Source: Bog-473 sp963783965 (lineage in GTDB: Bacteria > Actinomycetota > Acidimicrobiia > Acidimicrobiales > RAAP-2). Taken from it: 64,000 nt of DNA. Positions 57,035-64,000 of the stretch are shown here, in pieces. The translations under genes and the position numbers were made by a program. Position 1 is the first letter of the stretch; the number at the start of each line of letters is the position of its first letter. The notes under the pieces were generated by a model. That model was not told the DNA's origin, searched no databases, and saw only the letters and a program-made list of their open reading frames with translations. The stretch lies in the NCBI GenBank assembly GCA_963783965.1, contig CAWAPQ010000003.1:186001-250000 (forward strand), given 5' to 3'.

Positions 57035-57379
57035 CCCAGTGCCGGCATGTCATGTTCGCCAATGGTTGCATTCGTCTGCTGCTCCCCTGAGAATCCGTTC
57101 TAACTGGAATGTGCGGTGGGTGGGGGGATCGTCGGGTCGGAGGTTGGCGGTGGATCGCGTCAACCACTCGCTCGCCTTGAGGAGATGGGCCGCCGCCATT
57201 TGTGTGCCCTGTGTCCGAGGGCACCGGTCCAGCCCTGATACGTGGGACGTGTCACCAGTCATCCGGGCGGAGGATTTCTCCCAGGATTCCTGGCCTTCAT
57301 TGGTATCATGACCATTGCTGCCGCTCTGTTATCAGAGAGTGCGCGAACGATCGGGTTGGACCGATTGAGGGGGATTCAC
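57035..57379. promoter_or_regulatory. Divergent region between sugar transferase and HIT-like gene
   Basis: 345 bases without a supported gene. A small symmetric element, GTGCCCT (57203-57209), 7-base loop, AGGGCAC (57217-57223), lies about 170 bases before the sugar transferase start. GAGGGGG at 57367-57373 is the ribosome binding site of the HIT-like gene. Confidence 0.4.
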
Positions 57380-57784
57380 ATGGATCATGCTTACGGTCTC
57401 TTGGTGCTTCCCGACCTGGGAGACACCCTGAAATGGCAATGCAGATCATGCGCTGTCGCGCGACGGTCGGCTGACGGCCATACGCGTCCTGAGGGCGACC
57501 CCGTCGACGACGACGTTGTCGTCATGAGCGGTCCCGATCGCAGGGATTTGCTCGTCCTTCCACGCCAGCACGTGAGCGGCCTCGAGGAGCTGTCCGTTCC
57601 TGATCGTGCCAACGTCCTCGCGGCTGTCCAACGAGCGACCCGCGCCGTCAGGAAGGGTAATCCCTGGTCAACGCCACGGATCAGCGTACGGACCGACGTA
57701 CCGGCCTCGGAGGGCCACCTCTGCATCCACGTGCTCGCCGACGACCCGGACGGCGCGATGGACCCTCCTCCTCGCCTTGCTTGA
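57380..57784 (+). CDS. HIT-like protein with Cys in place of the catalytic His
   Basis: A 134-residue protein that aligns with the histidine triad fold: a zinc pair WQCRSC (Cys21, Cys24), then DDDVVVMSGPDRRDLLVLPR and QHVSGLEELSVPDRANVLAA, which matches the LLVVPKRHV-type strand and helix of HIT hydrolases. At the triad position H-x-H-x-H it reads HLCIHVL (His113, Cys115, His117), so the middle His, which forms the covalent nucleotide intermediate in HIT enzymes, is Cys. ATG 57380 follows GAGGGGG. It could be an inactive binding protein or a thiol-using variant. The link with polysaccharide synthesis is only positional. Confidence 0.6.
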   Translation: MDHAYGLLVLPDLGDTLKWQCRSCAVARRSADGHTRPEGDPVDDDVVVMSGPDRRDLLVLPRQHVSGLEELSVPDRANVLAAVQRATRAVRKGNPWSTPRISVRTDVPASEGHLCIHVLADDPDGAMDPPPRLA

Positions 57785-58264
57785 GCGCGACCGGGGCCCC
57801 TGCGGGCATCAAATGCCGCCGGCGATGAACAACAAATGAACAACAACTCCCGGAGTGGGCATCGAAAGCATCAACGTACGGACAAAAACACTCGTTCGCG
57901 CTAAAGGAATTGCCCGAACCGCGAACAAGAACGTGATCTGCAACTGACTGAAATCGCAGTGCAACCTGGCAACTCTTCTCGACGAAGCAACGATCGCCCC
58001 CCGATCGGACCCGCGTCGTCCGCGGCACACGCCGGTTGACCCTCCTAGGGGCCACCGTTATCATCGGCGGCGCGGGTCGGCGTGAAGATCTCGGACCATA
58101 TTGGCGTGGTCCTAGGGAGCAAAGGATGACCGATTCGCTTCGATAGGGCGGCAGAGCGTGACATTCAGCAGTGGTGGCAATTCAGCGACGAATAACGGCG
58201 GTGGGGCGGATCTCTCGAGAGCGCCTCGCAGCCCCCGCGGCAGCGCACGAAGCGGGCGGAAGCC
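57785..58264 (+). promoter_or_regulatory. Long intergenic region before the LuxR-type regulator
   Basis: 480 bases, noticeably lower in GC between 57825 and 57960. It holds GGCAT-CAA-ATGCC (57805-57817) just after the HIT-like stop, a perfect tandem ATGAACAACAA (57825-57835, 57836-57846), and CCTAGGGG at 58044-58051 with CCTAGGGA at 58111-58118. It probably contains the regulator's promoter and a long leader. A minus-strand open frame here (57681-58064) has no recognisable features and was not annotated. Confidence 0.45.
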
Positions 58265-58999
58265 GTGACCGCCGTCATTCAAAATCGAATCGGTCCGTCG
58301 GGCGTTCCCGCCCGGATCCTGGTCGCCGGCAGCGACCTGTTGGCAGACGCTCTGGCCAGCGCGTTGGAGACGTACGGGTTCGCCACCATGAACATCATGG
58401 CGAGCGAACCGGCGATCGAAGACGGGTTCGGCTGGCAGCCCGACCTCGTCCTTCTCGATGCCCGATCCCTCGATGTCGACGCCGGCTCCGCCTTGATCGG
58501 TGGCGTGTGCGAAATGGGCGTCCAGGTCTGCGTGATCGATGCCGCGGACGACGGCGACCGGTCGAATGCCTGGTTGACGGCCGGAACCTCTGCGCTCATC
58601 GACAAGCGCGAACCCTTCGAGGAACTCTTCCGGACGATCGCCCTCCTTCTGCGGGGCCGTTTCCTCTCGCAGACGGCACCGCGGTACTCCGTTGATTCGG
58701 CATTGCCGCCGGTCGACGAGGGCCGGCCTGAACGTCTCGAGGTCTTTGCTGCGCTCAGCGATCGGGAGAAGGTCGTCCTGTACGAGCTCATCGAGGGCCA
58801 TTGCGCCGAGGACATCGCGAAAGGCGCTTTCGTCGCGGTCTCCACGGTTCGCTCACAGATCAAGTCGATACTGCAGAAGCTCGGGGTCAATTCGCAGCTG
58901 GCCGCGGTCGCGCTGGCGCGGCGGGCCGGTTGGTCTCTCGAGAACCCCCCCGGCACTCCTCCCGAGCCCTCGAACGGTCGGCGCCGTCGGGTCTCCTGA
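58265..58999 (+). CDS. LuxR-type response regulator with atypical receiver domain
   Basis: Transcription factor of 244 residues, start GTG 58265. Residues of about 15-125 fold like a receiver: ARILVAGSDLLADALASALE, DLVLLDARSLD (Asp at the phosphorylation position) and TSALIDKREPFEELF (Lys). The first acidic pair that binds magnesium is replaced by AGSD. The C-terminal HTH is standard: LSDREKVVLYELIEGHCAED, VAVSTVRSQIKSILQKLG and VNSQLAAVALARRAGW. It precedes the exopolysaccharide run by 159 bases and may regulate it. With an altered acidic pocket, phosphorylation may be absent. Confidence 0.85.
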   Translation: MTAVIQNRIGPSGVPARILVAGSDLLADALASALETYGFATMNIMASEPAIEDGFGWQPDLVLLDARSLDVDAGSALIGGVCEMGVQVCVIDAADDGDRSNAWLTAGTSALIDKREPFEELFRTIALLLRGRFLSQTAPRYSVDSALPPVDEGRPERLEVFAALSDREKVVLYELIEGHCAEDIAKGAFVAVSTVRSQIKSILQKLGVNSQLAAVALARRAGWSLENPPGTPPEPSNGRRRRVS

Positions 59000-59158
59000 C
59001 CGGCGTCGGTCGGGCCCTCTTCCGCCGAAGGTCGTCGCCTGAAGGGCAAATACCACCCGTCGGAGTGTGAGCGGTGTATCTGATCGCCGACGCCTCGCTC
59101 GTTGAGGTATGGCGTCATTCACCTGCGGGCTCACAGCCCCACAAGCACACGCGACGAT

Positions 59159-60475
59159 ATGAAGGTCGCAATCTTCGGTCTCGGCTATGTCGGCACAGTC
59201 TCGGCTGCCTGCCTTGCCTCTAACGGCCACGAAGTCTGGGGTGTCGATCCCGACGAATTGAAAGTGGCCGCCATACGGGCGGGGACGAGTCCCATCGTCG
59301 AGCCGGGCCTGGAGTCCCTGGTGGCCCAGTCGGTGGCGTCGGGCAAGCTCCACGCCACCACCCGGCCCGCGGATGCCCTGGCGCATGCCGACATCTCACT
59401 CCTGTGCGTCGGCACCCCGTCCGCCACGAGCGGCGAAACCAACCTGGCGTACATCTACCGGGTCGTGGAGGACCTCGCGCAGTCGCTCACGGAGTCGGCC
59501 TCGGTGAAGGCATTTCACACGGTCGTGATCCGCAGCACCGTTCCGCCGGGAACGGTCGAGGACGTCAACGCCATATTGCAGTCTGCATTCCAGGACACCG
59601 GACCAGACGTCGGTGTGGCGATGTGCCCCGAGTTCCTCCGGGAAGGTACGGGAATCGCGGACTTCTACGCACCCCCGTACACCGTGATCGGTGCCTCGGA
59701 CCTTCGAGCAATCGACACGGTCTCGCGCCTCTTCGCATTTCTCGGATCTCCGGTGCGAGTGGTACACCCCCGCACCGCGGAATCCCTGAAGTACGCATGC
59801 AACGCGTTCCATGCGACGAAGATCTCCTTTGCCAACGACATGGCGAGGATCTTCAGTCGCCTCGGTGTCGACAGCCGGGAAGTCATGGAACTGTTCTGCG
59901 AGGACACATCGCTCAACATCTCGGCCAAGTACCTGCGACCCGCCTTTGCATTCGGTGGATCGTGCCTGCCGAAGGACCTTCGCTCGCTGCTGCACCTGGC
60001 ACGTGCGGAGAGCGTCGACATACCGCTGTTGTCGGGCGTCCTGGCCAGCAACCGCCTGACCATTGAGGAAGCCATCGACCGCGTCGTTGCCGGTCGCGGG
60101 AACAGGGTCGCCCTGCTCGGACTGAGCTTCAAGCCGGACAGCGACGATCTCCGCGAGAGCCCGTACGTCGACCTTGCGGAGACCTTGCTCGGCAAGGGCT
60201 ACGACGTCCGCATCCACGATCCCGTTCTGAATCCCTCATCCCTGGTCGGCTCCAATCGCCAGTATGTGGAGTCCAGGCTTCCCCACCTCAAGCGCATCCT
60301 CACCGACGGTCCGGAGGAGGCCCTTGCCGACGCCGACGTCGCCATCGTGTCCCATTCGACGAATGAGGTCGTCGAGGCGTTGCTCGCCTCACCGCCTCCG
60401 CGGATACTCGACCTCGACGGTCGCCTCGGGCCCGAGCTCGAGGCGTTGGACGGCTACGAAGGATTCGCTTGGTGA
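59159..60475 (+). CDS. GDP-mannose 6-dehydrogenase-like nucleotide-sugar dehydrogenase
   Basis: NAD enzyme that oxidises C6 of a nucleotide sugar twice to a uronic acid. It is closest to AlgD among those I know: VAIFGLGYVGTVSAACLASN, SPIVEPGLESLVAQ, LLCVGTPSATSGETNLAYIY, HTVVIRSTVPPGTVEDV, CPEFLREGTGIADF, LKYACNAFHATKISFANDMA, the catalytic Cys in FAFGGSCLPKDLRSL, and GLSFKPDSDDLRESPYVDLA. 438 residues from ATG 59159, normal length. UDP-glucose dehydrogenase is the alternative. It overlaps the next GT4 gene by GTGA, so they form one operon. Confidence 0.88.
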   Translation: MKVAIFGLGYVGTVSAACLASNGHEVWGVDPDELKVAAIRAGTSPIVEPGLESLVAQSVASGKLHATTRPADALAHADISLLCVGTPSATSGETNLAYIYRVVEDLAQSLTESASVKAFHTVVIRSTVPPGTVEDVNAILQSAFQDTGPDVGVAMCPEFLREGTGIADFYAPPYTVIGASDLRAIDTVSRLFAFLGSPVRVVHPRTAESLKYACNAFHATKISFANDMARIFSRLGVDSREVMELFCEDTSLNISAKYLRPAFAFGGSCLPKDLRSLLHLARAESVDIPLLSGVLASNRLTIEEAIDRVVAGRGNRVALLGLSFKPDSDDLRESPYVDLAETLLGKGYDVRIHDPVLNPSSLVGSNRQYVESRLPHLKRILTDGPEEALADADVAIVSHSTNEVVEALLASPPPRILDLDGRLGPELEALDGYEGFAW

Positions 60476-61779
60476 CAGAGCATCGTCAGGAGGCCGGGTC
60501 CCGTGCGACCAGGCCCGCGACCAAGCGTCCAAGGCAACCCACCAATGAACCTATGAATTCTCGAAAGCGCCGTAGGGTGCTCATCCTGGTGCAGAACCTG
60601 TCGGTGCCGTTCGACCGCCGCGTCTGGCTCGAGTGCCAGTCGCTGGTCGGCGCCGGCTTCGAGGTGGCGGTCGTCTGCCCGAAGGCCGCCGGCGACCCGA
60701 CCTATTCCAGGCTCGACGGCGTCGACCTCTACAAGTACCCCCCCTATGCGCCGGGCGGGTCGAGCGTGTCGTTCATCATTGAGTACGCCTATTCGTTCCT
60801 CGCCACCCTCCTTCTCAGCCTGAGAGCGAGTCTGCGGGGTCGGTTCATCGTCGTCCAGAGCTGTAACCCGCCTGACCTGTTCTGGCCCATCGGCATCCTC
60901 TTCCGGCTCCTGCACCGGTCCGCCTTCGTCTTCGACCATCACGACCTCTGTCCGGAGCTGTATGAATCTCGCTTCCCGGACGGGAACAAGCTCGTCTACC
61001 GAGCGTTGCGGCTGATGGAGCGGCGGACCATGCGGACCGCGGACCACGTGATCGCGACCAATGACTCCTACCGGCAGATCGCCGTCGAGCGCGACGGCGT
61101 CGCGCAAACGTCGGTGACGGTTGTCCGGACGGGCCCGGATCTGGGTCGGCTCACCCGCACGGCGGCGGAACCGGATCTTCGGCGCGCCAGGCCGCATCTC
61201 GCGGCGTACCTGGGTGTCATGGGGCCGCAGGACGGCGTCGACCTCGTCCTGGAGGTCGCCGACCACGTCGTCCATCGACTCGGGCGTCGCGACATCAGCT
61301 TCACCCTCATTGGGTCCGGTGACTGCTTCGACGACCTGGTCGAGCAGAGTCATCGCCTCAACCTCACCGACTATGTGACCTTCACCGGGCGCATCCCGGA
61401 CGCCGAGGTGTCGGCGATCCTTTCCACCGCAGACGTGGGTATCTCGCCTGACCCCAAGAATCCGCTCAACGACGTCTCCACCATGAACAAGACCATGGAA
61501 TACATGGCCTTCGCCCTGCCCGTCGTCGCGTTCGATCTCCACGAGACCCGCATTTCCGCGGGCGATGCCGCCGTGTACGCCACTCCCAACGAGGTCGCCG
61601 AGTTCGCGCAGCTGCTCGTCGACCTGATCGATGACGAGCCCCGACGGTTCACGATGGGCCTGGCGGGACGCGCCCGGGTGGAGCACGCGCTGGCCTGGAA
61701 GCACCAGGCTCCCCGGTACGTCGAGGTGTACGAGAACCTGTCGGAGAAGCGCCGGATCTCCACGGCTGCGGGGTCCTGA
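60472..61779 (+). CDS. GT4 family glycosyltransferase
   Basis: GT-B glycosyltransferase of about 435 residues if GTG 60472 (GTGA overlap) is used, or 408 from ATG 60553. The N-terminal domain has VLILVQNLSVPFDRRVWLEC and FVFDHHDLCPELYESRFPDG. The donor domain has LAAYLGVMGPQDGVDLVLEV, VTFTGRIPDAEVSAILSTAD and MNKTMEYMAFALPVVAFDLH (E-x7-E variant). This type is regularly found beside asparagine synthase and bi-domain oxidoreductase genes in exopolysaccharide loci, as here. It ends 3 bases before the synthase gene. Confidence 0.9.
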   Translation: MTEHRQEAGSRATRPATKRPRQPTNEPMNSRKRRRVLILVQNLSVPFDRRVWLECQSLVGAGFEVAVVCPKAAGDPTYSRLDGVDLYKYPPYAPGGSSVSFIIEYAYSFLATLLLSLRASLRGRFIVVQSCNPPDLFWPIGILFRLLHRSAFVFDHHDLCPELYESRFPDGNKLVYRALRLMERRTMRTADHVIATNDSYRQIAVERDGVAQTSVTVVRTGPDLGRLTRTAAEPDLRRARPHLAAYLGVMGPQDGVDLVLEVADHVVHRLGRRDISFTLIGSGDCFDDLVEQSHRLNLTDYVTFTGRIPDAEVSAILSTADVGISPDPKNPLNDVSTMNKTMEYMAFALPVVAFDLHETRISAGDAAVYATPNEVAEFAQLLVDLIDDEPRRFTMGLAGRARVEHALAWKHQAPRYVEVYENLSEKRRISTAAGS

Positions 61780-61782
61780 CCC

Positions 61783-63684
61783 GTGTGCGGTATTGCTGGC
61801 GCCTACCAGCAGGTTGACGGGCGAGCGGCCACCGAGAGGATGGGGCGTTGCCTCGATCACCGGGGTCCCGACGAGGAGGGCGCCTTCTCGTACGCCGACG
61901 AGCGGGTCGACGTCCACTTCGCCCACCGCCGCCTTTCGATCATCGATCTGCAACATGGGCAGCAGCCGTTGGTCAAGCACCCGTTCGTCCTCTGTTACAA
62001 CGGCGAGCTCTACAACTTCCGCGAGATTCGGTCCGAGCTGGTCGCCGGTGGTGCCCGCTTCTCGACGACCTCGGACACCGAAGTCGTCCTGGAGGCGTGG
62101 CGGCGCTGGGGGCCGGGGTGCCTGAGGCGGTTTCGGGGCATGTTCGCCTTCGCCGTGCTCGACCAGTCCACGGGCTCCCTCTTCCTCGCCCGCGACCAGT
62201 TCGGGATCAAGCCACTGCACTACATCCGCCGCAAGGACGGAGTCGTCTTCGCCTCGGAGCTCAAGGCGCTGGTGAACTCCTTCGGCTCCGAGTTGCACAT
62301 GCAGCCCGAGGCACTCGTGGCATCCATGCTCTATTACTGGGTCCCCGACCAGATGTGCTCGGTGCAGGGCGTGGAGAAGCTGCAGCCGGGGACGTGGGCC
62401 GAGTTCCGCCCCGACGGCACGCACCGCGTCGAACGGTACTGGGACGTCGTCGAGGAGGCATCGGCGGCCGCCGAGGAGCACTACGACCTCAGGGAGGTCG
62501 TCGAGGACTCGGTACGGGCGCACCTGGTCGCTGACGTCCCGGTCTCGAGCTTCCTCTCCGGTGGCCTCGACTCGAGCATCGTGACCGTGCTCGCCAAGCA
62601 GGCCAACCCTCAGATTGACGCCTACACCATCACCTTCCGGGCGGAGGACAATCGGCTCGAAGCCATGCCGGATGACGCCGTCTACGCCCGCAAGGTCGCA
62701 CAGCGCCACGGCATCGACCTGCACGAGATTGAGATTCAGCCCGACGTGGTCGGGTTGCTGCCGAGAATGGTCGACATTCTCGACGAGCCCATCGGTGACC
62801 CGGCGGCCATCAACACGCTCCTCATGTCGGAGGCGGCACGCGACGCCGGGGTCAAGGTGCTGCTGTCGGGCATGGGCGCCGATGAGCTGTTCGGGGGCTA
62901 CCGCAAGCACGTGGCCTGCATGATGGCCGGGCGCTACCGGGAGCTTCCGGGCTTCGTGCACCGCTCGACCAACGGTGTCGTCGAACGTCTGCCGTTGACC
63001 GCGGCCGGGCGCGGCCTGCGCTACAGCAGGTGGGCCAAGCGATTCGTGACGTTCGCCGAACTGCCCGAGGAGGCGGCCTTTCGCAGGAGTTACAGCCTGT
63101 ACGCTCCCGCCGAGCTGGCGGCGTTCCTGAGCCCCGAGTTGCAGCGCGATGTCGACAGGGTCGTGGAGCAGCATCAGCAGGTCTACGAGGACAACCACAT
63201 GACGGACAGGGTCAACCGCATGTGCCTGGCCGACACCCGGATGTTCCTCCCCGGCCTCAACCTCACCTACACGGACCGGGCCAGCATGGCCGCATCGACC
63301 GAGGTACGCGTTCCCTTCGTGGACACCGAGGTCTTCCGGGCCGCGTTCTCGCTCTCCGGCAAGGACAAGGTCTCCGGCAGGACCGGTAAGGTCGAATTGA
63401 AGCGTGCCGCCGAGGCGTGGCTCCCCAAGGAGATCGTGCACCGGCCGAAGGCGTCGTTCTCGGCTCCGCTCCGGGCATGGGTGTCCAAGGACTTGAGCCA
63501 GGTCATCGACGACTCGCTGCTCGGTGGCGACCTCGTCAGCACCGGGTTCCTCCACCGGCCCGCCGTTTCCGCTCTGGTCGAAGAGCACCGAACGGGCCGG
63601 GAAGACCGATCGAAGCAGATCTGGCAGTTGCTCACGCTCGAGACGTGGTACCGCCAGACTCGTCAAGCGGGCGTCGGGCTGTGA
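61783..63684 (+). CDS. asnB: Asparagine synthase (glutamine-hydrolysing), polysaccharide-locus type
   Basis: Amidotransferase of 633 residues. The N-terminal glutaminase has the catalytic Cys directly after the start (GTG 61783, CGIAGAYQQ), RRLSIIDL, LCYNGELYNF and SDTEVVLEAWRRWGPGCLRR. The C-terminal synthetase has the PP-loop FLSGGLDSSIV, LLSGMGADELFGGYRKH and a tail with EIVHRPKASFSAPLRAW. In glycan loci such enzymes are thought to amidate uronic acids, as WbpS does, and the upstream GDP-sugar dehydrogenase would supply one. Making free asparagine is the alternative. Confidence 0.93.
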   Translation: MCGIAGAYQQVDGRAATERMGRCLDHRGPDEEGAFSYADERVDVHFAHRRLSIIDLQHGQQPLVKHPFVLCYNGELYNFREIRSELVAGGARFSTTSDTEVVLEAWRRWGPGCLRRFRGMFAFAVLDQSTGSLFLARDQFGIKPLHYIRRKDGVVFASELKALVNSFGSELHMQPEALVASMLYYWVPDQMCSVQGVEKLQPGTWAEFRPDGTHRVERYWDVVEEASAAAEEHYDLREVVEDSVRAHLVADVPVSSFLSGGLDSSIVTVLAKQANPQIDAYTITFRAEDNRLEAMPDDAVYARKVAQRHGIDLHEIEIQPDVVGLLPRMVDILDEPIGDPAAINTLLMSEAARDAGVKVLLSGMGADELFGGYRKHVACMMAGRYRELPGFVHRSTNGVVERLPLTAAGRGLRYSRWAKRFVTFAELPEEAAFRRSYSLYAPAELAAFLSPELQRDVDRVVEQHQQVYEDNHMTDRVNRMCLADTRMFLPGLNLTYTDRASMAASTEVRVPFVDTEVFRAAFSLSGKDKVSGRTGKVELKRAAEAWLPKEIVHRPKASFSAPLRAWVSKDLSQVIDDSLLGGDLVSTGFLHRPAVSALVEEHRTGREDRSKQIWQLLTLETWYRQTRQAGVGL

Positions 63685-63715
63685 CCCGAGGGCCCGGAAG
63701 GGAATCAGAGAACAG

Positions 63716-64000
63716 GTGAAGCAGGTCGCGCAGAACTACCGCTCAGGGGCACTGGACGTCATCGACGCGCCTGCTCCCTCGTGTGCCCCCGGAGGGGTGC
63801 TCGTACGTTCGCTCTACTCTCTGATTTCGACTGGGACCGAGTTGATGAAGGTGGGGGAGTCGAAGCTGTCACTGGTCGGCAAGGCGCGAGCCCGTCCCGA
63901 CCAGGTGAAGAAGGTGCTCGAGAACGTGCAGCAGCAGGGCGCCCTCACCACCTACAAGAAGGCCATGAACCGCCTCGACTCCTACTCACCGCTGGGCTAC
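63716..64000 (+). CDS. Bi-domain oxidoreductase, zinc-alcohol-dehydrogenase-like part (3' end outside window)
   Basis: Start of a gene cut by the window edge. GTG 63716 follows GGAAGGG. The first 95 residues read KQVAQNYRSGALDVIDAPAP, GGVLVRSLYSLISTGTELMK, KARARPDQVKKVLENVQQQG and RLDSYSPLGY. This matches the N-terminus of exopolysaccharide-locus proteins that join a zinc-type dehydrogenase to a Gfo/Idh/MocA domain. It lies 31 bases after the asparagine synthase in the same run. The function is assigned from a partial sequence and context. Confidence 0.8.
   Translation, partial: MKQVAQNYRSGALDVIDAPAPSCAPGGVLVRSLYSLISTGTELMKVGESKLSLVGKARARPDQVKKVLENVQQQGALTTYKKAMNRLDSYSPLGY

Noticed and set aside
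57681..58064. A minus-strand open frame of 127 codons in the gap before the LuxR-type gene
   Set aside because: No ribosome binding site, no domain and an odd composition. It partly overlaps the HIT-like gene.
60454..63666. A 1070-codon open frame on the minus strand
   Set aside because: It runs antisense to the GT4 and asparagine synthase genes, whose motifs are unmistakable. Long antisense frames are normal in GC-rich DNA, and this one has no family features.

Overview
The window is high-GC actinobacterial DNA with many GTG starts and ATGA/GTGA overlaps between consecutive genes. I infer Actinomycetota, probably an Acidimicrobiia-like lineage. The reasons are the base composition, the secreted protein built of PDGGGYWLVASDGGV repeats, and the general gene stock. 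No rRNA, tRNA, CRISPR array or insertion sequence was seen.

Layout. Bases 1-26 kb are a surface-polysaccharide region with somewhat lower GC and more relaxed third codon positions than what follows. It carries several GT4 glycosyltransferases, a Wzy/O-antigen-ligase-like membrane protein, a WecA/MraY-type initiating transferase, a Wzm/Wzt ABC exporter, a TylF-type methyltransferase, a pyruvyltransferase-like protein and a large secreted repeat protein. It also holds a compact ulosonic-acid-like module at 20.4-24.9 kb (NeuB-like synthase, CMP transferase, KdsC-like phosphatase, GmhA-like isomerase, sugar isomerase plus SDR), followed by a GT61 transferase. Bases 26-46 kb are very GC-rich metabolic genes: TetR regulators, CydDC, a thiolase-like protein, dienelactone hydrolase, an amine oxidase with a divergent TetR and an aldehyde dehydrogenase, an OmpR two-component system, a PhyH dioxygenase, a GH13 glucosidase, SDRs and an AhpD-like protein. 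Bases 46-64 kb return to glycan synthesis. A minus-strand run (C-methyltransferase, cytidylyltransferase, PIG-L deacetylase, epimerase, pyruvyltransferase, RmlC, GT2) looks like a branched deoxysugar pathway. A polyprenyl-phosphate sugar transferase, an RNA polymerase sigma factor, a LuxR-type regulator and a plus-strand run (GDP-mannose-dehydrogenase-like enzyme, GT4, asparagine synthase, bi-domain oxidoreductase) look like an exopolysaccharide locus that continues beyond the window.

How it fits together. One or two lipid-linked polymers would be started by the WecA-like and WbaP-like enzymes. They would be extended by the GT4/GT2/GT61 transferases from unusual activated sugars made here: a CMP-ulosonic acid, a C-methylated CDP- or dTDP-sugar, and an amidated uronic acid. 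Polymers could leave through Wzm/Wzt or by a Wzy route. No Wzx flippase was recognised.

A major caveat is that at least 25 single-base frame changes interrupt otherwise well-conserved genes between 3.2 and 42.7 kb, while 43-64 kb shows none. Nearly all can be repaired by adding one base, which points to uncorrected deletion errors in the assembly at least as much as to real decay. Such genes are annotated over their full repaired span. The most interesting biology is the ulosonic-acid module, a HIT-like protein whose nucleophilic His is Cys, a divergent pair of C-methyltransferase paralogues of which one has lost its SAM motif, and several well-formed palindromes and repeats in intergenic DNA.
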